A stretch of DNA of 64,000 bases from positions 310,001 to 374,000 of the forward strand of contig MCFL01000022.1 of assembly GCA_002102555.1 (NCBI GenBank), given 5' to 3'. The DNA is from Catenaria anguillulae PL171 (Eukaryota > Blastocladiomycota > Blastocladiomycetes > Blastocladiales > Catenariaceae). The notes beneath the pieces are model-generated. The model was not told where the DNA came from, did not search any database, and saw only the letters and a list, made by a program, of their open reading frames with translations. A program made the position numbers and the translations under genes. The number at the start of each line of letters is the position of its first letter. The first letter of the stretch is position 1. This document shows, piece by piece, positions 1 to 11,154 of the stretch.

Positions 1-842
1 ACTCGGAAAAGAGGGTGCAAAGCGTATACCTTGAATTTGAAGACGGGAAGTGCGTCAAAGAACTCGTGCGCAACCAAGAATGTGTAATCCTCTGTGCGTG
101 TATGAATGCATGGGTTAGCCAAAGCAGGCTTGGACGTCGGTATCAGGGCATGAATGCTCAACGAACCCTCTTGAATGTCGGCCAAGTTTTCATACCATGC
201 GACTTGCATGCCATTCGTCAGCCATACCTTCTCCAAGTGCTTGAACTCGTTCCTCTCTTCTCTGTCCACGGCCGCTCCAACCGCCTTGGTTATCGACTCG
301 AGCTGCACCTCCCTCAACTTTGGCGATGCCTCCACCAACACAACACGCTGCAGCACACCCTGAAACTTGCGAAACTGATTAAGGGATCGAATCATATCCG
401 CGACAAGTGTGCCCCTGCCAGGGCCCAGCTCGACAATCTGTACCCGCTTTGGAGACTCCATGGCCAGCCAGTTTGTCATGAACCACACGCCAATGAGCTC
501 ACCAAACATTTGCGAGATTTCGGGCGAGGTGATAAAGTCGCCCTTGGCACCAAAGACTTGCTGCTGCATGTAGTATCCGTACACGGGGTGCGTCAAGCAC
601 CGGCGCATGTACTGCGAGACGGAGAGTGGGCCGCGGAACCGGATTTCGTCAGCCATTTCCTTGACGAGTGGGGTGATGGGTTCCTTTCCCGTGTCAGTTG
701 AGGGAGCGGTGTCGGGAACTGCAATTGCAGGTGTGGAAAGGCCCCGGGCGTTGATTTGACGGGAATGCGAGACAGGGGAAGCACCATGGAGGAGACGAGG
801 CGGGACAGGACGCAAGGCGGCCAGGCAAAAACGGCTCGACAT
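1..842 (-). CDS. NDUFAF7: NDUFAF7/MidA-type mitochondrial protein arginine methyltransferase (5' part)
   Basis: SAM-dependent methyltransferase that in other eukaryotes dimethylates an arginine of complex I subunit NDUFS2 during assembly. The ATG at 842 opens a basic, Ser-rich leader (MSSRFCLAALRPVPPRLL) typical of a mitochondrial presequence. It is followed by the family block ADEIRFRGPLSVSQYM, by GDFITSPEISQMFGE and by the SAM-binding loop VELGPGRGTL near residue 135. An intron is placed at 166-92 (GTTCGT donor, GGCTAAC branch, ACAG acceptor). Removing it joins DIQE to EDYTFLVAHEFFDALP, the family's HEFFD block, in frame. Exon 1 is 842-167 and exon 2 runs from 91 off the window edge; another donor (GTATAC) may lie at about position 26. 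The gene is divergent from clathrin light chain. Identity is firm; the 3' half is missing. Confidence 0.9.
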   Translation of the reverse strand, partial: MSSRFCLAALRPVPPRLLHGASPVSHSRQINARGLSTPAIAVPDTAPSTDTGKEPITPLVKEMADEIRFRGPLSVSQYMRRCLTHPVYGYYMQQQVFGAKGDFITSPEISQMFGELIGVWFMTNWLAMESPKRVQIVELGPGRGTLVADMIRSLNQFRKFQGVLQRVVLVEASPKLREVQLESITKAVGAAVDREERNEFKHLEKVWLTNGMQVAWYENLADIQEGSLSIHALIPTSKPALANPCIHTRTEDYTFLVAHEFFDALPVFKFKVYALHPLFR

Positions 843-1382
843 GGCCCTGCAGGTCCGGAGCGCAAACTGAGGTGGAGAAATCATGATGCGCAGCGTCGTA
901 TACATTGCATGATTGGAGTTGAAGGAACAAGAGACCTGCCAGACGATGTTTGCATGTGTTGCGTTACCTCCATTGACATTTTTTCATTGTGGTCACGTCA
1001 GATCGGCGGACTGCTGCCAATAGGTAACGTGCTCCGACGGACGGGCAATGTGGCGCACATATCGTGAATAGCGGTAACGGTAATACATCTATGTAAACAT
1101 AATGTGGCCCACTTGAGCGCATGTAACGTATGTCGTCACCATGATCGCACACTCTGCATTCGCAACAACACCTTCATCCAATCCCCGATTCAACATCCAC
1201 CTTGGGCTGCACGGACCTACCGCGACAGGCTGCCAACACACTTCACGCCGACACCACCCACATCAATCAATCGGATCAACTATTTCCATCCTCATCGCTA
1301 TTGACACTTACACCGTAGTTTACTATTGCATCTTCAATAGATCCTTTCACACAACTAGTTTCCAATCTCCTATCATTCCATC
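843..1382. promoter_or_regulatory. Shared upstream region, NDUFAF7 and clathrin light chain
   Basis: A 540 bp gap between two divergently transcribed genes, so it should hold both promoters. No tandem repeat or RNA gene was seen. The last 120 bases before 1383 are C/T-rich on the plus strand, as in many fungal 5' leaders. No specific factor site is claimed. Confidence 0.4.
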
Positions 1383-2525
1383 ATGGCCGACTTTGGTGAT
1401 TTCTCCTCGGGCGACCCTACCGCCGACTTCCTTGCTCGCGAACGCGCCATTCTTGGTATGGGTTACCGCTTTGCCTCATTCATTCCCCCTAGCCGCTCGC
1501 ACCAAACAAACTTTGACTAACGCGCTGTCCACGTTAGGCGACGCTGCCGCCGAGTTCTCTGGCACCTCCACCTCCGCCGCGACTGGCGCTGCCGCGTCCA
1601 CTGGCCTCCCGCCCGAAATGGCCGCCTTCCCTCCTGTCGATGCATTCGCGACTGGCGGATCCGGATCGGGCGCTGCCGCTGCCACTGCCGATATTTTCGG
1701 CGGTGGTGCGGGCGCGACCGTCGCCGATGGCGGCGCGGACGTGTTTGGCGCTGCCCCCGTTGCCTCGGGAGGTGCTGGGCCGTGGGTGCCACCTGCCACC
1801 ATGGGGATGAGTTTGCCACTGCCCAGTTCTCCTGCTCAAGGGGTATGCCTCTTTTTTCTTTTACTTGCCTCACTTGATGCCACCGTGATCTAATTGGTTC
1901 ATTGTGTTCAATCGTCTGGGTAGTCGTCTATCATGGGCGGCGGCCAATCGCCCGTGTCGACCACCACCTCGACGCCCGCACCTGCCATGCCCGACATGGA
2001 AACCGAAGCCATCCGGTACCCATTTCTTCTTCTACTTGCCTGCTCTCGTCTTTTACCACTTGACCTGACTTCTAGCCCACGTCGAATATCACTAGCCAAT
2101 GGCGTGAATCCTTCCAGCAAACCATTGCCGAGCGCGACGCCGCCGAAGCTCGCGCCAAAGCCGACGCCATCGCCAAGGCCAAGGCCGACATTGACAAGTT
2201 CTACGAAGAATACAACTCCAAGCGCGAACGTGCCCTGCAAGAGTCCAAGGTGCTTCAGGAGCGCATGGTGGCCGACATGAACGACACCCAGTCGGGCACC
2301 TTCTGGGAACGCGTTGTCAAGAACATTGAGATTGTGTCCACGTCCGGCGACAAGGCAAAGGGTAGCGGCGACAAGGCCGACAAGGATGCGGGCGCAAAGA
2401 TGCCCAGCAATGCCGCAAAGAAGCAGCCGGGTGGCCAGGCGGCAGGCAATCAGAAGGATATTACCAGGTTCAAGCAGGTGTTGTTGGCGTTGAAGGCCGA
2501 CAAGAACACTGCTCCTGGTGCTTGA
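1383..2525 (+). CDS. CLC1: Clathrin light chain
   Basis: Light chain of clathrin, which binds the heavy-chain hub on coated vesicles. Four exons are inferred: 1383-1455, 1538-1842, 1924-2015 and 2096-2525, giving 299 aa. The N-terminus MADFGDFSSGDPTADFLARE spliced to ILGDAAAEF matches the family's DPxxDFLxRE start. A Gly/Ala/Pro-rich linker follows. After the third intron EAIRQWRESFQQTIAERD begins the heavy-chain-binding helix, which continues as an Ala/Lys/Glu-rich coiled coil (AKADAIAKAKADIDKFYEEY). The C-terminal block (GTFWERVVKNIE, then DITRFKQVLLALK) is also typical. For intron 3 the acceptor CACTAG at 2095 was chosen over an earlier TCTAG because only it restores the RQWRE frame. Length is slightly above the usual 230-250 aa because of the linker. 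Confidence 0.93.
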
Positions 2526-3239
2526 CTTTGGAGTTGCAAATTGTCTCTTGTTGATCGGTCGAGCTGGATGGATGTTGCAATGGGAATCACCTTGCCGTTT
2601 CAATTTGTTTTCTGATATTCTCTTTCTATTTTCCTGGTCCTGGCGGTTCATCTGCTCGGTTCGTATAAACACAAAATCGCACCAATTCCATCGCATCTGC
2701 ATAAGTATGTGCGCCAGAAAGCCGGACAGGTGAGCGGTGGACGCGTGTGATCGACGGCCCGCTGATCCTTGTGGCGCCACACTGACAAACGCCATCCATC
2801 CAACCACCACACAAGCGGCCTGTTTGACTGCAAGTAGTCGCACGCCCTCTCTCGCCCCATTCGATAACAATGTACATAAGATGCTTCAAATGAGTATACA
2901 AATGCCCTTTTCGACGATCCCACGACGAGCGTGTCACATTCATGACGGCAAGGTTGGGCCAACCGGGTTGGATGCATGTGGAACGTGGTGGTGTGTCGGA
3001 TGACCGGCTGTTGCCCGACCAAGGTGGAGAAGTGTCACGCTCGTCTGCCCGATCCTCTTGCCACAAACCCTGATTCGACGATTCCTGTGAATCGATTGCT
3101 AACCAATCACTTGCATGCATCTTCTATCACACTGTAACGTCTGCTCGTCACTCCCCTCCCCCGTTACTGAACGAATCGCTACAACGCAACCCGACATCGA
3201 ACCGATCCTTTGCCGACCCAATTAATCGATACTATCAGC
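2526..3239. other. Intergenic, clathrin light chain to RPS16
   Basis: About 710 bp holding the clathrin 3' untranslated region and the RPS16 promoter. Short overlapping open frames on both strands show no family resemblance and no convincing splice structure. No repeat or RNA gene was recognised. Confidence 0.4.
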
Positions 3240-3770
3240 ATGTCTGTCGAGGCTGTTCAAACTTTTGGTCGCAAGAAGACCGCCACCGCTGTGGCCCACT
3301 GCAAGCGCGGCAAGGGCATGCTCCGCATCAACGGCTCGCCCATTGACCTCGTCCAGCCCGAGATCCTCCGCTACAAGGTCTACGAGCCCATCCTTGTTGT
3401 CGGCAAGGAGCGTTTCGCTGACGTCGACATCCGTGTCCGTGTCTCTGGTGGTGGTCAAGTGTCGCAAATCTACGCCATCCGTCAGGCTATTGCCAAGGCC
3501 ATCGTTGCCTTCTACGCCAAGTGTATGTTTCGGCTATTTGGATGGGATTTGGTGTCGTGAGACGTTGTGATGGTCATGAGTGCAGAGGGACTGACTTTTC
3601 GACTTGCGTTTCCTATTGCCACAGTCGTTGACGAGGCCTCCAAGAACGAGCTCCGCAAGATGCTCGTCGACTACGACCGTACCCTCCTCGTTGCCGATCC
3701 CCGTCGCTGCGAGCCCAAGAAGTTCGGTGGTAAGGGTGCCCGCGCTCGTTTCCAGAAGTCGTACCGTTAA
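3240..3770 (+). CDS. RPS16: 40S ribosomal protein S16 (uS9)
   Basis: Small-subunit ribosomal protein uS9, whose C-terminal tail reaches the P-site tRNA. Two exons, 3240-3522 and 3625-3770, give 142 aa, the normal length. The protein opens [19 protein letters not shown], has the G-K-G-x-x-R-I-N-G block, then [21 protein letters not shown], and ends RARFQKSYR, the universally conserved uS9 tail. The intron (donor GTATGT, acceptor CCACAG) splits the codon for the Phe in [12 protein letters not shown]. The upstream in-frame sequence lacks another suitable ATG. Codon use is strongly C-ending, as expected of a highly expressed gene. Confidence 0.97.
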
Positions 3771-4207
3771 ACCCAAAACCTTGGTGTGCTCTTGTCTGCG
3801 TCCTTGGCAACGCTCGGTCACCGCCCTTCACGAGTGGTCGTTTCGTTTGTTTTGGGCGGAGACTCGTGTACTTTTGTGGGGATTGTTCAACAAATGCATT
3901 TTTTGTTTCGTCTCCTCCATTTCAATTCTCCCCGGCACCGTCAGTGGTTCTCCCTATTGAGATGCTCATTTTCGCTACAACCGCCCTCATGAGACGACAT
4001 CATGTCTATCCACGCTTGCATCGTTGGTCAATCTTGAGTTGTCCAGCCACACAGGCTACATAACTATTTATCGCATTTGGCATTGTCTCGATGGCCCTAT
4101 GCAAGTTCATGCGTAGGTTCGAGGATGCCACTAGTATAAATACTTAAGCTTGCACATGTACATAAGTAATTACCAAAGCGGCCCTCGTCGTGCTCCCGTG
4201 CTCATCA
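3771..4207. other. Intergenic, RPS16 to repeat-protein gene A
   Basis: About 440 bp containing the RPS16 3' region and the upstream region of gene A. It has a TATAAATA-like stretch at about 4135-4141, roughly 70 bases before the first ATG, which could be a TATA element. Nothing else was recognised. Confidence 0.35.
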
Positions 4208-6223
4208 ATGCAAGTCACCGCAATGGACCCAGCACCTCAAAACACAACTGCCAGCGCCTTGTCCGGCCCACATGCCGCCGCTGCTCCCTCGTTTGCAGCC
4301 ATTCACGACTCAACCCAACCGCCGGCCTTGCCCCTTGAACTGATCGAATCCATTCTACTCCATGTCCCGCTCCGTTTCCCGTTGCAAAGCGTCAAAAACT
4401 ACTTCTTTGCGTCATACGCCGCCACCATGCACGCCAACTGCGCAGCGGCGCTCACCGTTGTCTCGCCGCCGCCATCCGCCTACAAAGTCTTTATTCCGCG
4501 GATGCCCAATGCCTTGCACAAGTTGATGCAGCACAAGGACCGCATCGGCATCAAGGATTTGCAAACGCTTTTGCGGACTCCATTGTCTTGGTGCGAATTC
4601 GGGTGTGCATTCTCGGCAGCTGTAGAGCACAACCGCGTCGATGTGCTCGAATGGTGGGCAGAGGTGGCCAAGCAGAAGGTGTCCAATTTGGGCGGCTCTG
4701 TAGATTGGGATGATAGCCCGATTCGACTCGCCGTGCGAGCCGAAGCGTGGGATTCCCTGGATTGGTTGGCCCGCGGGAGATACAGTGAGATGTGCGATGA
4801 TAGATTGACTGATGAGGAGCTGGCCGATTTGGTCAGAACTGGTGGGAAGAGACAAGTGCAGTTTGTCGCAATGTGGCTCCAGGCTGGCTACGTTGTGGAA
4901 GACGTACACGATGTGATTGAGGCCGCGTGTGAAATGGGTTGCGTGGAGGTGTTGCAAGGGTGGGCTGATGGGCATGAGGTCTCGTTTGAGCCAGACGAAA
5001 TGGATGAGATGTGTGTCGCCGCAGTCAACGGCCGAGGACCCACGGTACCTGTGCTGGAGTGGATGCTCGACAACGGGTGGGACATGTCCGACCTAGAGGA
5101 ATACGCGAGCGAGGCGGGCAACTTGGAGGCGCTCAAGTGGTGGAAGAAGAACAAGGTGCAGATTGACGCTCAGGTTCGGGATGCTTATTTGGACGAGGAG
5201 CGTGAGCTCGATCCTGCTTCCGACATGGAGCTTGTTCCTGAATGGTTGTCGGAAGTCAAGCACGGTTATTGCCTTGATCTGGCCCGTGAAAACGGGCATG
5301 AGCATGTGGTTGATTGGTGGATGCAAAATCTCGAGTTGTTGCTAATTCCCGAATCGGGTGAAAAGGTTGATGCTGCCAGTGGCAACGGCGATTTGGAGTT
5401 TCTCAAGATTTGGAACCGATGCAGGGGGCCGTCTCCTCAGCAGTATGATTGCGACAAGGCACTCTGCCAGGCGACCACCAATGGTCAGCTCGCCGTTCTT
5501 GAGTGGTGGTTCAAGGAAAGCCAAGTGCAACTCAAGTTTGAAATTGTCGACATGCTTCGCTGTGCACTCGCGTCTGGCGGTGACCAGTGGAAGACAGTTA
5601 CAGATTGGTGGATGAGCAAGTCTGGCATTGTGATTGCACTCGACAAGTGTTCTGACGTTGTCAACTGTTGCGATAACGTCGCTATCCTTGACCGTTGGGA
5701 GGCCCTTGGTCGCTTCATTCCGGTGGATGAAACCTCAGCCATCATTGATGCCGCGCAGAGGAACGATACCAAAATCTTGCAATGGTGGGCGGATCACGAC
5801 TCGGATGCTCTCGACAATTTGTTGGTTGGGAACACGCAGTTGATGGATTCGGCCAGCCTGGCAGCTGCTTCACTGACGCTGGAATGGATTCGCAAGTACT
5901 GTAATCTACGCGGTATTGAGCTCTGCTATTCTGAAAAGGCGATGAGTGGTCTCGTCTGGGATTCGGCGTACTCGGGTTACGTCTTCATGTGGGTCATAAA
6001 GTGGTGGTGCGAATCTGGATTGGAGCTCAAGTACACAGAGTCTGCATTCATAAATGCATTGCGTTGGATTTCAGACGAGGACTGCGAGTGGTGGTTGGAG
6101 CAAGGGTTGCCTGTCCGTTGCACAAAGAAGAGCTTGGAGGCGGTGATTCGACACCGTAAACCATGGATTGTCAAGTTGGTTGAATTGCATGGCAAAGAGG
6201 TTTTGTCGGAGGATGAAGAGTGA
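4208..6223 (+). CDS. F-box-like protein with Trp-rich ankyrin-like repeats (paralogue A)
   Basis: Single-exon protein of about 671 aa. The N-terminus has a Pro/Ala-rich leader and then LPLELIESILLHVPLRFPL, an F-box-like helix pair. The rest is a solenoid of about 33-35-residue units, each built around a tryptophan pair (VLEWWAEV, LKWWKKNK, VDWWMQNL, LEWWFKES, TDWWMSKS, LQWWADHD, IKWWCESG, CEWWLEQG) and often an A-x-x-x-G-x-L-x-x-L turn resembling ankyrin repeats. The most constant block is VDWWMQNLELLLIP...DAASGNGDLEFLKIW. Close relatives lie at 16566-18629 and 19026-21128. An F-box plus protein-binding repeats would fit a substrate receptor of an SCF ubiquitin ligase, but that is inference. 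The start could also be the ATG at 4223, which has a better +4 G. Confidence 0.8.
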   Translation: MQVTAMDPAPQNTTASALSGPHAAAAPSFAAIHDSTQPPALPLELIESILLHVPLRFPLQSVKNYFFASYAATMHANCAAALTVVSPPPSAYKVFIPRMPNALHKLMQHKDRIGIKDLQTLLRTPLSWCEFGCAFSAAVEHNRVDVLEWWAEVAKQKVSNLGGSVDWDDSPIRLAVRAEAWDSLDWLARGRYSEMCDDRLTDEELADLVRTGGKRQVQFVAMWLQAGYVVEDVHDVIEAACEMGCVEVLQGWADGHEVSFEPDEMDEMCVAAVNGRGPTVPVLEWMLDNGWDMSDLEEYASEAGNLEALKWWKKNKVQIDAQVRDAYLDEERELDPASDMELVPEWLSEVKHGYCLDLARENGHEHVVDWWMQNLELLLIPESGEKVDAASGNGDLEFLKIWNRCRGPSPQQYDCDKALCQATTNGQLAVLEWWFKESQVQLKFEIVDMLRCALASGGDQWKTVTDWWMSKSGIVIALDKCSDVVNCCDNVAILDRWEALGRFIPVDETSAIIDAAQRNDTKILQWWADHDSDALDNLLVGNTQLMDSASLAAASLTLEWIRKYCNLRGIELCYSEKAMSGLVWDSAYSGYVFMWVIKWWCESGLELKYTESAFINALRWISDEDCEWWLEQGLPVRCTKKSLEAVIRHRKPWIVKLVELHGKEVLSEDEE

Positions 6224-7152
6224 TCATGCGACAATGCTTCCATCCTGCCCGCTTGTATTGTATAGAATTCAGAGCTCCTATGTAGTTTTTGCATTTTTTC
6301 ATCCTCCTCCAGAGAAAAAGGTGTGCCTGACATATGCATTTACGTACACCGCAGCACACCAGAGATTCAAAGGTCATGCCCAATACTGACATGAAGAAGA
6401 ACAGCTGAACAGTGAGGGGCTAAAACTTGGGCGGCCACTGATACATGCAGCCGCGGCACAGCAGCTCGTCGAATGGCTGAGGGCAGCTTGAGCTCGAACC
6501 ATGATGTGAGCTTCCTCTGCAGTGTCAGTATCTCACTTTATAGTCACAACTGGACAGTCTCACAGAGAGGACCAAGTGTGGCAGCGATCGGCACGTGTCT
6601 CACTCAATGTCAACAGGTTCGCTTTCAGTCGCTTTGCGAGGAAGAGTGCAACCCCCAGCCGAATGCTGTGGCATTATTTGCCCAAATTGAGAATCTTGAG
6701 AGAATGGCGCCGGTTTTCTTGACACGACCATAACTGGTGCGGAATGACCTGATGACCTGATGACCTGTTGTCAGTTCAAGTAACCAAAACCGTCGGCATG
6801 ACGTCGTCGCCGACCAAAGCAAAAGCAAAAGGCACAAGTCGGTTGTGACGGATCGTTTGTCGGGCCCTTCCGGCCATCCAGTTCCCAAGCTTCCCTTCGT
6901 TTGCGTGGCATGATGGCATGGCGCCAACCGGTGTCGGGTTTCCTACTCAAGTGCTGGTTGATGTTGGGAACTGCCCCATGTAATCGAACGCGGTGCCAAA
7001 GCATGCTGTTGGAACCACAACAGGCGACAGGCGGCTCCTGTGCTGGACGGACGTTGTGGCGATGAACTCCCGCCACATCCCCTTGTTTCGGTCACCATAC
7101 CAGCCCGTGACACTCGAGGCGAGCTCTGCCACCTCCAGCATTAGCATTGAGC
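6224..7152. other. Intergenic, gene A to orphan gene
   Basis: About 930 bp. Short open frames on both strands lack recognisable domains or start contexts. A short tandem TGACCTGA-like run lies at about 6746-6768. No RNA gene or mobile-element end was seen. Confidence 0.35.
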
Positions 7153-9461
7153 ATGGATCCAGCAAGCGTTGCCGCTCGCCAGACTCCTAATGGCTCAAGG
7201 GCACCAACAAGGGCGACAACTGCAATGCAACACGAGTCAACATCGCAATCGCAGCCAACGTCGATACCACAGCCGCCAGCCCCGAATCCACTGTTCACCG
7301 ACAACGCGGACACTGCCACGACGACTGAACCTCAACTGACTCGGGGCACGGCTCCCACTCAGCCGGTCACAACTCCTGCCATTACTGCGGGCGCTTCCGG
7401 CCGACAAGAGCACCGCCTCAGTCTCATTGCCGACGACGAGCTTGCCACCCGTCACCTCATCTTTGACCGGGAGTCGCCCTCGTTCGCGGCAACGGTGCCA
7501 GCTCCAGCGTCATTGCAGCCATTCCCGACCCGACCCGCCATCATGATGAGTGATAACCCCAACACGCAGCCGGTCAATAATCGGGTTCCACATCAGCAGC
7601 CGTATCCGCCACCCCTCTTTGCGTTACCGATTCCTCCCCCGCCGCCCACCTTGTCAATCATGGCCAACCAGCAACATCCACCACCCTCCATGGTTGCTCC
7701 AGCCGCCCGCGGCCATGGTTTTGAGTTGCAACAGCAACAACAACAGCAGCAGCAGCAGCAACCAGCACCAGTTGCAAGTGGATTGGCATTTCCGTCACTA
7801 TCCAACCTCATGCCGACGACATCCGAATCGGTCAACAGCAACCCAACAACCCTTGAACTCGCCATTCTCGCCAATTCGGCCGCCTCCCAGCACTTTGGCA
7901 TGCACCAACCTCAATCATTGGTCCACTCTACGTCCCAAAAAGCGCCACCATTGGCCCAACAGCGCGCACGATCACGATCGCTCGCTCAAGCAACCACCTC
8001 TTCTGCGCCATTCACCACTCGCTCCGATCCAGTCCCAGGCCCGAATACCGGAAGCGCCAGTTTCCTGCCCTCATCAACCGCCACAGCGGCATTCCCAACC
8101 TCCGGACTCATCACGACCCCAGGCATGCCTGCGTACCCAACACGTATAGCTGCCCACGGTGATGATTCCACGACAGCACTTGCCGCTCGCTCGCGATCCA
8201 TGTCGACGCCACAACTCACGAGCCAAGACGACTTGCTCGGCAGGAGCTCCACAGACCAGACGCTTGCCAATGACGAGCTGCAGCGTCTGCGCACCCAACA
8301 AATGCAACGCGCGTTCGGCAACTCGCGCTCCTCGCCCGACCCGACCCGCAACCGCATGTCGGCCGCAAGTTCGTCCGTATCCATGACGAACCGATTCTCG
8401 AGCTCGTCAACACACAATCTTGTCGGCGACCGAATCGATCGGCCCGTTTCTGCATCGAGCATGGCCGCAATTCCACCACGGTCTCCGGGCTTTCCCGCTT
8501 CCGAGCACGACGCTGCCGACGAGAGCGTTGGTGGTCAACCACCGCCACAACCTTCCACACTTCCCCCACCAACCTCCGCCCCCACGTCAGTCCAGCCAGG
8601 CTGGCCACTCACTGCCACCGGTGAACCTAGCGACTACCTGACCCGTGTCCCCGTCATCTCATCCTACACATTCCACGACTTTCCCTCCATCTCGCACTAC
8701 ACTTCGGGCGCCATTCCGTTTTCGCGGTCGTCCGCCATTACCGCCCCGCCCGTCATTGTACCCATCAACCCACAAACATTTCGCCTCGCGCGCAACTGGG
8801 CAAAGACGGGTGACCGTCCCGTTGCGTTTCACACCTTGTCTGAAACGCTTGCCGAAATGGATGACGCCCTTGACAGCGTGCGGCGCACGGGCGTGCGTGC
8901 GGATCCCGCGGTGGTGTCTGCACATCGCTTGGCCGTGGCAAGGGCCATCAAGGAGAGAATGGCTGGCGTGAACTTGGGCGGTGGCGTGGATAAAATAGAT
9001 GCGTTGGTCGACGAGGTGAATGCGTGGATGCGCAAGTGGGATCGGGTCGGGGTGCATGCGGTTGTGGATTGGGTCTTGGGTGTCATGACTGGGTGGGCAC
9101 ATCACTTGTGCATGCCGTTGCCTGGACAGGCGGTATGGCTTGAGTTTCTGTTTTCTTGCACGCCTTTACCTCAACTCGGTCAATCTCATCGACCTGACCT
9201 CATTTCTCACTGTGATCCGCAGGACATGGATGCTTTTGACGATTGGCTCGACAATATCAATGAGCATTGGATGCATCCGCGGAGCTTACATATGCGCAAC
9301 CCGTTTGATAATGGACTCATGTTTGTACGTTGCCGTCGTTGGCCGTTGTCTGACCGTTGCCGCTTTCCAGATCCTAACGCTCTTGGTTCAATACACAGCT
9401 CGAGCTTGAACTTCTCGATCCGCCCGCGCATGCACTTGCTGCCAACGCACCTCCACCGTGA
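7153..9461 (+). CDS. Large Pro/Ser/Gln-rich protein of unknown function
   Basis: Not recognised. Three exons (7153-9132, 9223-9324, 9399-9461) give about 714 aa. The model rests on in-phase GT-AG introns, the second with a CCTAAC branch site. Residues 1-500 are low complexity (Pro, Ser, Thr, Ala) with a polyglutamine run near residue 195 and several S-R-S/S-M-S motifs suggestive of phosphorylation. The C-terminal 200 residues look folded: ARNWAKTGDRPVAFHTLSETL, then a helical stretch with AVVDWVLGVMTGWAHHLCMPLPG, then DAFDDWLDNINEHWMHPRS across the splice junctions. The stop after LELELLDPPAHALAANAPPP follows the last acceptor. Long disorder plus a small folded tail suits a scaffold or regulatory protein, but no function is assigned. 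Confidence 0.7.
7727..7762 (+). repeat. CAA/CAG trinucleotide run encoding polyglutamine
   Basis: An imperfect CAA/CAG array inside the orphan gene encodes about a dozen consecutive glutamines. Similar runs occur at about 24679-24710 and 25232-25262 in the ERT1-like gene. They are typical length-variable sites. Confidence 0.85.
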
Positions 9462-9893
9462 CCTGCCTACGACTATATACTATCGAGAGGCGTCACATCT
9501 TCATGTCGTTGATGGTCTTGATCTTGTACATACACACAAACCAGCGGACTCGTGTCAAATTGGCTGGTCACCGGCATGCATGTCAATATGTCGCTCAATC
9601 AAACGAGGGCCTGATGCACCGATATTGTTGTCGGAGTGACAAATCCACTTGCTGGGCATTTTGAACAGCCACAACGAAATGCGATGCGGATGAGCCCACG
9701 CACTGTGCCACGTCGGGCGGGTTGCCAAGACACCAGAGGCGATACGAGTCGAGGTTCAATAGCTGAAACAAAGTGAATACAAGCGAATGTGCATTGAGGC
9801 GGTGTGGGCTGAGAATCGGATGGGCATGTATTGGGGAGTAGTGGCGACTAAGTGTATGTGGTACAAAACGATCCAGGTTCGACGGTAACGGAA
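9462..9893. other. Convergent 3' region, orphan gene and mS37
   Basis: About 430 bp between two converging genes. A long open frame on the minus strand covers it but is only read-through of the mS37 3' region. No repeat, terminator-like hairpin or RNA gene was recognised. Confidence 0.4.
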
Positions 9894-10413
9894 TCAACGG
9901 TAGCGGCGGGGATGGTTGACTGCTGGAATCTGCAACCGCGTGAGCTGCTGGTTGAGGTTGGCGCCCTTTGCTGCGCCTTTCCCACCCTGTCAAGAACAAG
10001 AAGCGAACGAGGGGGGCAAACATGAGTACACTAGCGCACAAGAGTATGCGGGTACAGTATGGAGGAAAAACAACAAACCGACGAGGCAATGCACTTGCTG
10101 ACATTGAGGGCCGCTTCCTTGCAGGGAGCACCCTCGATCCCGCTTGCCGACCAGCAGTTGAAAAGGGCCGTCATTTCGGCGGCACATGGGGCGGCTAAAA
10201 TGGGCGGGGGGGGGGACGAGGAGGTGAGTTCATTGGCTGACGTGGAGCACAAAGTTGGAGGAGAGTCGATGGCCATTGATCTCGGAGAGATTTCGTGAGC
10301 CATCAGTGATCCCGGTGCCCGCGAGTCGGTTGTTCCGAGCAACGGAAGCACATACTTTGCAGGAATGCCCGAGGGCGGAGCTGGAGGTACTTGCGAGGAG
10401 CTGAGGCAGACAT
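9894..10413 (-). CDS. MRP10: Mitochondrial small-subunit ribosomal protein mS37 (Mrp10/CHCHD1 type)
   Basis: Twin CX9C protein of the mitoribosome small subunit, normally imported through the Mia40 disulfide relay. Three exons (10413-10356, 10194-10079, 9986-9894) give 88 aa: MSASAPRKYLQLRPRAFLQ, then TAPCAAEMTALFNCWSASG, then APCKEAALNVSKCIASSGG, ending LNQQLTRLQIPAVNHPRRYR. Both cysteine pairs have exactly nine residues between them, and the AEMTALFNCW motif is diagnostic for this family rather than for other CHCH proteins. Introns are 161 and 92 nt; all junctions keep frame. The first exon (basic, RPRAFLQ) is less certain than the CHCH part. The gene was not obvious because no single open frame exceeds the exon length. 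Confidence 0.85.
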
Positions 10414-11154
10414 GATGGATTGTATGTGAAGGGCGGCAGCAAGTGGCAAAGTGTGGTGAACCGGTTGGATAATTCGGAGGAGTTGCTCAGTGTTGCTTTG
10501 TGCGTGGCGTTGTTTTATTGTATGCTATCCATCGATATTGTTACCTTTCCGATTGGCTGTTTGGCCACCTCTGCTTGTTGGAGTCAGCCAAGCAAGCGGC
10601 ATGATGCAAGATCGGCGGACCTTGCTTGACGATCATTGGGAGAGGCCGTTGAACGGTGATGAAGGAGGCTGCTGTGGAGAGGGAAGCACCCAACCCATTT
10701 CACAAGCAAGCATGGGAGGAGTAGAGTAGGGCATGCAGCGACCCGGGGCGCCCCCCTGGCAAAGAGTCAATGTTGCTGGATGAGTATCCTCGGCATCCAT
10801 TCCCACTTCCTAGAGTCTGACCAAATGGGGGTTGGCGTCTCAATGTCGTGCGCCGACTGCCAAACCTCGTCGGTCCGCTTTCGGGAGCGATACAAACTGC
10901 TGCGCAATATGCTATGGATAGTTACACAACCAGTTCATCATCATGCATTCCAAGCTGTCTTTGTCGTACATAGAGAAGAAATGCATGTGGCGTTCAAAGA
11001 TCGGCAAGACGCGCTTGGCCTCCCGATCTGCCTCAGCCCGGCCAATCCATCCGCACAAGGGCAAGTTGAACGGTGGAGAAAGCGTGTGTTGGACGCAGCA
11101 AAGAGCCACATTATGGACTTCCTCTCCTCCGCAGTATAGTCGGAACTTTTCATC
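10414..11154. promoter_or_regulatory. Shared upstream region, mS37 and RPS8
   Basis: A 740 bp gap between divergent genes for a mitochondrial and a cytosolic ribosomal protein, so it should carry both promoters. Small open frames on either strand are not convincing genes. No named control site was recognised. Confidence 0.4.

Noticed and set aside
1908-2870. 320-codon minus-strand frame
   Set aside because: Overlaps clathrin light chain exons and has no domain.
9595-10131. 178-codon minus-strand frame
   Set aside because: Out of frame with the CHCH motifs of mS37 and runs through its 3' region and an intron.
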